Shown here in pieces: positions 57,285 through 64,000 of a DNA stretch of 64,000 nucleotides. Where the stretch lies: contig NC_045146.1 in NCBI RefSeq assembly GCF_008831285.2, positions 2,878,001 to 2,942,000 on the forward strand. The letters run 5' to 3'. The translations under genes and the position numbers were made by a program. Position 1 is the stretch's first letter. Every line of letters begins with the position of its first letter. A model generated the notes under the pieces. The model was given only the letters and a program-made list of their open reading frames with translations. It did no database searches and was not told where the DNA came from. The DNA is from Nymphaea colorata. Taxonomy: Eukaryota; Streptophyta; Magnoliopsida; Nymphaeales; Nymphaeaceae.

Positions 57285-57853
57285 CGTAGGACTACTTTTA
57301 TTAGGCAAAAAAAAAGTAGGTAATTTCTTCCCTAGATATTGGGCTTGCAAAAAAGTTGGAAGTTCATGAACCTGGTCAGATTTTTTATACATGATTCCAA
57401 ATACTTTGCATGTTGGTACTTCACGTCATATCAGGTTGTTTGGGGCATACGAAACGTGGCATGCTTATCCAAACACAAAGTCGTCACTGAAAATGTGGGA
57501 CCGAACGAATCGGTTTGGTACGATTTTGTCCTTTTGAGGTCATTATCTGATGCGACGAACAGAACACCATGTCCATAGAACGGCGAGCGCATTCCTCAAC
57601 GTTATCTGTGTGGGATTACTTACTGCGGGGGAAAAAAAATTTTGGTACGTTTAAATTATTTTTTACAAGATCAACTTATTCAACAGTTTTTGCACCAACA
57701 CATTTTATTATTAAGATTTTGGCCTCCTTTCTGTTTTTTTTTTTTGAAATTTATCAAAATTTTCTTTTTTTTTTTCATAAAAGACAACCTTATCGTTTTC
57801 TACCATACAAAACCTAGTCGTCTAGAATCGGAAAACATATCTGTGGTTATAAT

Positions 57854-58270
57854 TAGGGATGTCAATATATCCAATTTGAATTGGATATCCGATCGATTCG
57901 ATCCGAAAAAAATCTGATATGGATAAAAATTTAATATCCGAATAACGGATTGGATTCGGATTTAATAAATGACATCTGATTGGATTCGGATTCGGATTCA
58001 GATATACATGAATATCGGATCAGATTCATTTTTAGACAAATATCCTCTATCTAATACTTGAAAAATGGCAAAATCTGGTTCAAAATTCGGATTCAGATAT
58101 AAATATAAAAATTGGATTTGGATCGGATTTGGATTGTAAAATCAGATTTCGGATTCGGATATGACTTTGCTTTATTCGAATCTGAATCCGAGTCCGAATA
58201 TATGAATATCCGAAAAAGCAGATATGATTGATGATGTATCCAATCCGAATCCAATCCATTGACCTCCGTA
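57854..58270. mobile_element. hAT MITE, 'GGATTCGGAT' family, 417 bp
   Basis: The left end is TAGGGATGTCAATATATCC; the reverse complement of the right end is TACGGAGGTCAATGGATTGG. The flanking 8-mers GTTATAAT (57846-57853) and GCTATAAT (58271-58278) differ at one base. The interior is dense in GGATTCGGAT and ATCCGAAT. Confidence 0.85.
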
Positions 58271-58278
58271 GCTATAAT

Positions 58279-59139
58279 TCAAATCTGGTCAACGCCAACT
58301 CTAGTGTGCTATGCCTAGATTTGGGTTTGTTCCCACTTGGACTTCATTTAATTGCATTCTATCCGGTCCTAGGGCTCCTAAAGCATGATACTGCCCTAAG
58401 CATTTGGTGGTACACTAATCTCGACATTCCATCAATATGCACAATAAGATTATTATTGATAGTTAGTAGACACTTCGAGGTTGTGTTTGTTTCACTGCAG
58501 ATTTGAGATCTATGGATTTAACATCGGACCTCCCCCACACCCATACCAAAAAAAAAAAAAAAAAAATCCAATCTGACCTTAAATCTATGGTTTTAACATA
58601 TAACATCAATTTGAACCGAGATCTTTAATTTCTTTAAAGTGAGGATATACCAAGACACACTTTTTTATGTAGCCTTTGATCTAAGATTTATGGCTATCAA
58701 ACGCAACCTTAATGTAACTTTTCAAAAAAGATAAAATGTATGGTTATTGTTTATTCTAATTGTCTTTATTTATGAGTGGACACTTTTTGTAACCATATGA
58801 TCTGTATATTAAATATGTTATGCGATTGAGATTAAAGTGTTCTCTTTTAACAGTGTTTATATATCATGAACCTTGTACTTTGTCCAACATATACCCAATG
58901 GTTCTACCAAAAAAGTTTTTTGGAAGGGCACTGATTCAAAGGTTTTCATTTAAGAATGAGCACGTACATGTATAACAAAGTAAATATCAAACGCTCTTAA
59001 TGTAAAAATCAAAGAAAATTGAGAAGGCTAGTGTGGACAACTTTGTCACTGCATATAACTTTAACATGAGATCACCATGCAAGTTTACACATCATGTGCA
59101 ACTACGAAGATATGACAATGCATAATAATGTAGGAAGTC
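58279..59139. other. Intergenic; no gene seen
   Basis: AT-rich with an A-run at 58549-58566 and no protein-like frame. Confidence 0.45.
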
Positions 59140-59335
59140 TCACAGGTACAGGTACGACCAAGTAGATACAAGTATGGTGATTTTAGAAATTTTAGGTGCG
59201 GGGCACGACAAAGTGCATATGTAATATATGTATTATTATATATAATAATTTACAAAAATTCTCAAAATTAAAGAAAAATGAGAGGAAAATATTGAATCTT
59301 AGTTGACAGGAAATAAAAGGGTAATATATGATTCC
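59140..59335. repeat. Dispersed repeat related to 25797-26130
   Basis: It opens with CACAGGTACAGGTACGAC and a GGTGCGGGGCACGAC block, then an AT core, then CTCAAAATTAAAGAAAAATG and GGAAATAAAAGGG, which align by eye with the first copy. Confidence 0.45.
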
Positions 59336-59716
59336 TTTTTTTCACTTGTAAAACAGTTGAGAAGTATGTGTACTCCTTCCTAGCATCAAAACATATATTC
59401 CTTTATAGCGTCAATCCACTATTTGTTCTAAAGTTGCAGTATCATCTATCCATCGTCGTGGACATTCTTGTCTGACCTGGCGTGATTTTCAACTTCATAT
59501 TGACAAAATTATAAGTTTAACCTTGTCATATTAATTCAATGGCATTATTAATGTGGGGTATCTTATGTTTCATTTTCTTTCATAATTTTGCCTAGCTAGT
59601 TAATTGTAAGCAAACGACTTAAGGCTGCCGATGGAGGACCTCAACTTCAATCTATCATCTTGCTTAATTTCAGTCTGGACATATTATACTTTTTCTCTTG
59701 CTACATGTATCACAGC

Positions 59717-60258
59717 TAGGGCTGGGCAACGGGGGCTGGACCGAGACCTGACAAACCCAGGATCAGGCTAGCCCGAAGTCCTTGCTAGCAGCCCAAGCCC
59801 GACCTACTAATTAGTTATCGGACTAGGGCCCGACCGTCAGCTTTATGCCAATTGGGTTCCCGGTTCTAAAGGACTGCTCCATGACATGCCAAGAGTTTGT
59901 AAAGGGAGTTCAAGGGAGTCATCTGCTGGCATTACCCAAGCCCAGCCCTCCATGGGCAGGATACACCATTCGTAGTGGCGGAGCTAAGGCTTTTCATCAG
60001 TGGGCCACTTGTGTAGGTGACACAACTTCGGTGTAGGCACCACATATAAATTTAAAGTCATAACAATGTAAGCTTAACGCATTATAGTGAAATTTTTTAT
60101 GGGCTGGTGTGGGCAGTTGCCCACCCCAGCCAACAAGTAGCTCTGCTACTAACCCTGGGACATGCTAAGAGTTTGTAAAGAGAGTCGGCTGCCAGCATCA
60201 CCAAATCCGGGCCTACCACAGGACAGGTACCCGACCACCGCTCGGTGCCCCACCCTTA
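59717..60258. mobile_element. hAT element, 'GGGCTGGGCA' family, with nested insertion
   Basis: The left end is TAGGGCTGGGCAACGGGG; the reverse complement of the right end is TAAGGGTGGGGCACCGAGC. The flanking 8-mers ATCACAGC (59709-59716) and ACCACAGC (60259-60266) differ at one base. Its interior holds two imperfect copies of a block starting ACATGC(C/T)AAGAGTTTGTAAA (about 59884 and 60164), separated by the insertion at 59974-60150. It is the same family as 3421-4270. Confidence 0.75.
59974..60150. mobile_element. Nested TIR-bordered insertion (~177 bp)
   Basis: Ends are AGTGGCGGAGCTA and, reverse-complemented, AGTAGCAGAGCTA. Such 'GTGGCGGAGC' bordered units are frequent plant repeats. It contains a GGGCTGGTGTGGGCAG..CTGCCCACCCCAGCC-like hairpin region near 60098-60131. 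Confidence 0.5.
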
Positions 60259-60266
60259 ACCACAGC

Positions 60267-61975
60267 TGCATTGTTTCTTTACTTACCTCCTTTACTTTCT
60301 GGGTGAAGTTCTATTATTTCCAAGGATGTCCAAATTTTCAAGAGTAGGTATTTCGCAGAAAACATCTTAAACCTTTATAATTGCTTTGGAACACAGATTT
60401 GACATAGGTTGAGTCCAACTTCTGTAGAAGGACTAGTTATTCTAGGAGAACTGCTATTTTAACTGCTTCGCAAGTCACATATGCACATACTAGTACCGGT
60501 ACGGCGCTATGCTGTTGGTATATTTGGATCGGTTCCTGGATGCAAACCACAAATTTTTTCTTATGTTTTGGCCACAGTTTTGTAAGTCTACTTATGTTTT
60601 ATGAGATTATATGTAGGAACTATGATAGGAACTTTTAAACATTGTCTTAATGATGTTATATATAGAGACACATATACACATACACATTTTTTGCCACACT
60701 CTGGTAACAAAATTTTCTAAAATTACTTTACCTGTATCCATGCCTCTTACCTATGTGACCTAGACTGCTATAGTCTTCCTTGTGAATTTGATTAAGTTTA
60801 TTGCCAACACTATGGCTTGTCTCAAATGGTAAAGAGGAGCAGCAAATGCGACCGTTCAGTATAGTAAGTCAGGAGGTCAATTGTGTTTTTTTTTTTTTTG
60901 AGGTGTTACACAAACCCATCCCTTCCGAACCCATCCGTTAGCAGGTTCTACTTCTGCTAGAAAAAGTCTAGGAACCAAGATTACCAAGTATTTTAATTAC
61001 TCAATTTATAAGCCTTTAAAAATCTCTCATAATATGAGATACATGACTAAATTTTTGAAGTGTTACACAAGATTTAAAAAGTTTTAAGAAATGAAGGGTA
61101 TGTAAAAAATGTGAAAATAATCTAATAACTAAAAAGGGTAACAAAATAAAAAACGCAAAAAATGGAAAAAACTAAAAAAAAAAGTGAAAAATGTATTTTC
61201 TTGCATTTTTCAATTTGATTACTTTCTACGACATGTGTTTTTTCAAAAAAAAAAAAAAACGTTTTCTTGCCCTGTTTTTGAATTTTCTTTCATGTTTTTC
61301 CAAATAAAATGTGTTTTCTGTGCCAAATGCATGAAGGAATCACTAGACAACTTTTAACCTCTTATACTGCACCGAGTTCTCAGACTTGAGTTTTAATCCA
61401 ATTTGGTGCAATCAACTGTGTTACAGAAGCTGCTAATTTATAAGAAACGACCACTGGCCTCTCTAGTGCAGATGAATAATTAATTGGGTTTGCGATCAAC
61501 TACTTATCATGGCTTCATCAATTTGATTTCACTCCTCTTATCTCCCAATAGATCCTATTTGTCACAATATGTTAAAAAATATATCCTATTTGTCACCTTT
61601 CTTAACCTCTCTTCAAAATATATACAACAAACCAAGTTAGAACTGGGACATGTCCAGAAGACTTGGGGCAGATGCAATTTTCTCGGTTAATCACAGCATG
61701 TTCTGGGCAGCAACACATGGAGAAGAACACTATGACCCGTCCCAGCTGAACTTTCCATTTGCAATATATGAAAAGAGAATCGGCCGGATAAATAGAGAAT
61801 GAGAATTACATGGTTTTTCTCGTTAACTCGGTAAGGCACGAGATTTACTAAGCGTTCGACTACTTTGCTAAGTAGTGCACTAGTGAATAAATTGGTCACT
61901 TGTACAGAAAGCTTGAAACTATGCCCTGAGTCCGTTCAGTTCATTGGCCATATGGCAAATGCAGAAAGCTTGTTA

Positions 61976-62006
<31 letters not shown>

Positions 62007-62477
62007 AAAATGGTTTGGTAAAATTCCTCAAAAATCAAATTGGAAAGGAGAAAATTTTGATAGGTCCAAGGGCTTTCTATTGTGCGTGCCTACAGTCTAA
62101 AATTCTGAACTTCAAGCATGTCTTTCTCTCTCTTTATATATATATATATACCTACGTTAAGTTAAGAATAAAAACCAGACCCCTTGATTTGATTTTTAAA
62201 GTTTTTTTTTTTTGCAATCCAAAACCTACACTAAGTTGATCATTTGTTACACTTTAATAAGGTTTTATAACAAGAAAAAATGAACGGCCCCCATGGCATG
62301 ATAATAAAAAAATCAACATTTTTTATTAAAAGATTTGAATCAAAACATGTTTTAATCAAAATAGAATTTATAAATATATTACGATGTTTATATTGTATTT
62401 AAAATAGTTTTTGAAAAAAAAAATTAATGGGTCTGGTTTTTATTCCCGACCTAGGTGTGTGTCTTTTACCAACTTCT

Positions 62478-62515
<38 letters not shown>

Positions 62516-63175
62516 TGCCATCTTGAGCTCCATCCTAACCCAGTAGTTTGTTGGCAATGTGTCAGGTGGATGTGATTGAATACATTGCTTCAAACAGTGT
62601 CCTGTGAGAGTCCAGAGGATTTCTTCTTGTAAACCTAGATGGAAAGATCAACCCTTTCTATGGAGCTCGACTCGGCTCGTGTGCAGTCCGATTACAAACA
62701 GCTTATCAGGAACTATTGGCTTCTAGCTGTCAGTTGAGTTTTTGTGGGATCCCAACAGGTTAATTAGGACCCTCTCTCTCTCTCTCTCTCTCTCTGATTA
62801 TCTAACCAAGCAAAGCTGATCCAACTTACGTTGAATAATATTAACCAAAAAGCTCAGTTCAATCCGTCTCAGACCAATCTTGGCTTTATCGAGTCCGAAC
62901 TGTGCCTCAATTAAATGAAAAAACATTCCTTGAAAAGTTTTCAAACTTATGAATCGGAACCTCTCAGTCCCAGGTCATGCCGTCTGGGCACACTAGTGTG
63001 TCCTTGTGTTGAAAACTATGTATTTTGTTCACGTTTCGGTCTTTTCAACATCCAAACATGCACTCATATGTTGGGGACCCGAACATACAAGCAGCATTCG
63101 CCACTCATAGAGACTTTGAGGTCTTTCCAATAAACGAAGAACGTTCAAAAGTCTGACCTGACCTTTCCATTCGGG
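60267..63175. other. Intergenic with microsatellites; no gene seen
   Basis: CT/AT repeats lie at about 61978-62006, 62138-62150, 62480-62510 and 62772-62796. A truncated GAGCTCGACTCGGCTCGTGT end of a GAGCTC-family MITE is at about 62660-62690. No protein-like frame. Confidence 0.45.
62480..62510. repeat. (AT)n microsatellite
   Basis: Uninterrupted AT run read directly. Confidence 0.95.
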
Positions 63176-63472
63176 TAAGGATGTCAATCTATCCAATTTA
63201 TTTCACTGTTTCACATATCTAACGGAACTGTTTTGAAAATATCAACATCTAATTAAAAAATCTGATCGAGTTCAGATTCAAAAAATGACATGATCGGATT
63301 TAAATTATAATTCTGATATATATATATATAAATAACGTGAGCAGATTCAGATTTGATTTAGTTTTAAATAAATATCATGTATGGAATGTTCTTTTGAATT
63401 CAAATTGTGAAATTGAATTTCAGATTGGTATTCATATATGACTTTTTTTTATTCGTATCTGTTGACATCCCA
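63176..63472. mobile_element. Candidate hAT MITE, 'GGATTCGGAT' family, 297 bp
   Basis: The left end is TAAGGATGTCAATCTATCC; the reverse complement of the right end is TGGGATGTCAACAGATACG. The interior has GATTCAGAT/GATTTAAAT units. The flanking 8-mers do not match. Confidence 0.55.
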
Positions 63473-63508
63473 ACATCTACATGCAAACATCCCAACATCT
63501 ACATGCAA
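63466..63508. repeat. 21-bp tandem duplication
   Basis: ACATCCCAACATCTACATGC plus A is repeated once in tandem. The first copy includes the right terminus of the adjacent MITE. Confidence 0.8.
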
Positions 63509-64000
63509 GTAGCTTGGACAAGATATGGCACCAACTTAAAAAATCTTGGACACATTACAACCTCCGACATTTTTACTTGGTAGGTAAGCTTTTTTTTCTT
63601 TCATTTTTCATTTTTAGTTTCTTCAAGAAATTTAGTTGCAGTATATTTTTCGGATGAACAAGAAGATCATCTCACCACCCGAAACAAGGCCCAAAGGCCC
63701 CCATTCCCTTTGCCTCTAGGGTCTCAAGGTGTGTCGGTGTCGACGATAGAACGGTGCACCCTTCAACTTGAATGTCGCGTCCTACCACCTTAAAACATAG
63801 AAACATAGTGCCCACGTAAATCAAAATAGAGACGCACCTTCATTACGACATTCTAAACTTAATTTACATGAAGTCCTTTTTTTTGCGTAATTAATTCTTG
63901 CAGCTTGAACGTGATTTTAGAGGGTTGACAACTTATAAATCCACTTTGAGAATTTATGGAATTCTTGTCATTTTAAAAATTTACTTGTATAATTTTATCC
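63509..64000. other. Right edge; no gene seen
   Basis: AT-rich apart from a slightly GC-richer patch near 63680-63780. No protein-like frame or element end is recognised. Confidence 0.4.

Overview
The window is nuclear DNA of a flowering plant. Genes are sparse and intron-bearing, splice sites follow plant GT..AG rules, and the identifiable proteins are plant families (clade III LRR receptor kinase, LEA_2/NDR1-HIN1-like protein, cytokinin response factor). Most of the rest is retrotransposon wreckage, short non-autonomous DNA transposons and AT/CT/GT microsatellites. The lineage within angiosperms cannot be fixed from this sequence alone.

Four host genes are supported. (1) The last exon of an LRR receptor-like (pseudo)kinase, + strand, 695-1347; the gene starts off the left edge. 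(2) A complete four-exon gene on the - strand (12669 down to 7043) encoding a 225-aa protein with a myosin-I-type TH1 tail domain and no motor. (3) A LEA_2 / NDR1-HIN1-like membrane protein, + strand, from 27161; it probably has a tiny last coding exon near 29346. (4) A single-exon AP2/ERF transcription factor of the cytokinin response factor group, + strand, 47911-48963, preceded by a GC-rich promoter, a short uORF and a possible leader intron. The four are unrelated in function and are independent transcription units.

Layout: 1-3.4 kb, RLK exon and downstream sequence; 3.4-4.3 kb, a complete hAT-type element with a perfect 8-bp target duplication; 4.3-7.0 kb, AT-rich sequence with small repeats; 7.0-12.7 kb, the TH1 gene; 12.7-14.4 kb, intergenic; 14.4-16.6 kb, a decayed Ty1/copia element; 17-19.6 kb, a decayed LINE; 20.3-21.9 kb, tandem repeats and microsatellites; 22-27 kb, intergenic with small transposons; 27.1-29.4 kb, the LEA_2 gene; 30.2-30.8 kb and 41.7-42.1 kb, two inverted copies of an unfamiliar repeat with internal TATGAGATAA arrays; 31.8-38.3 kb, a structurally complete but coding-dead Ty1/copia element (LTRs, PBS, PPT, 5-bp target duplication) lying between those copies; 38.7-39.2 kb, a hAT MITE; 42.5-43.0 kb, a reverse-transcriptase remnant; 46.3-49.1 kb, the CRF gene; 49-64 kb, gene-free sequence with several hAT MITEs, SINE-like and LINE-tail fragments.

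The most unusual signals are the inverted pair of TATGAGATAA-array repeats, the motorless TH1 gene with a triplicated 70-bp repeat ending at one of its splice donors, a 47-bp near-perfect palindrome in one of its introns, an antisense promoter-like block inside the copia leader, and a swarm of hAT MITEs in three compositional families sharing one terminal motif. I saw no CRISPR array, tRNA or rRNA gene.
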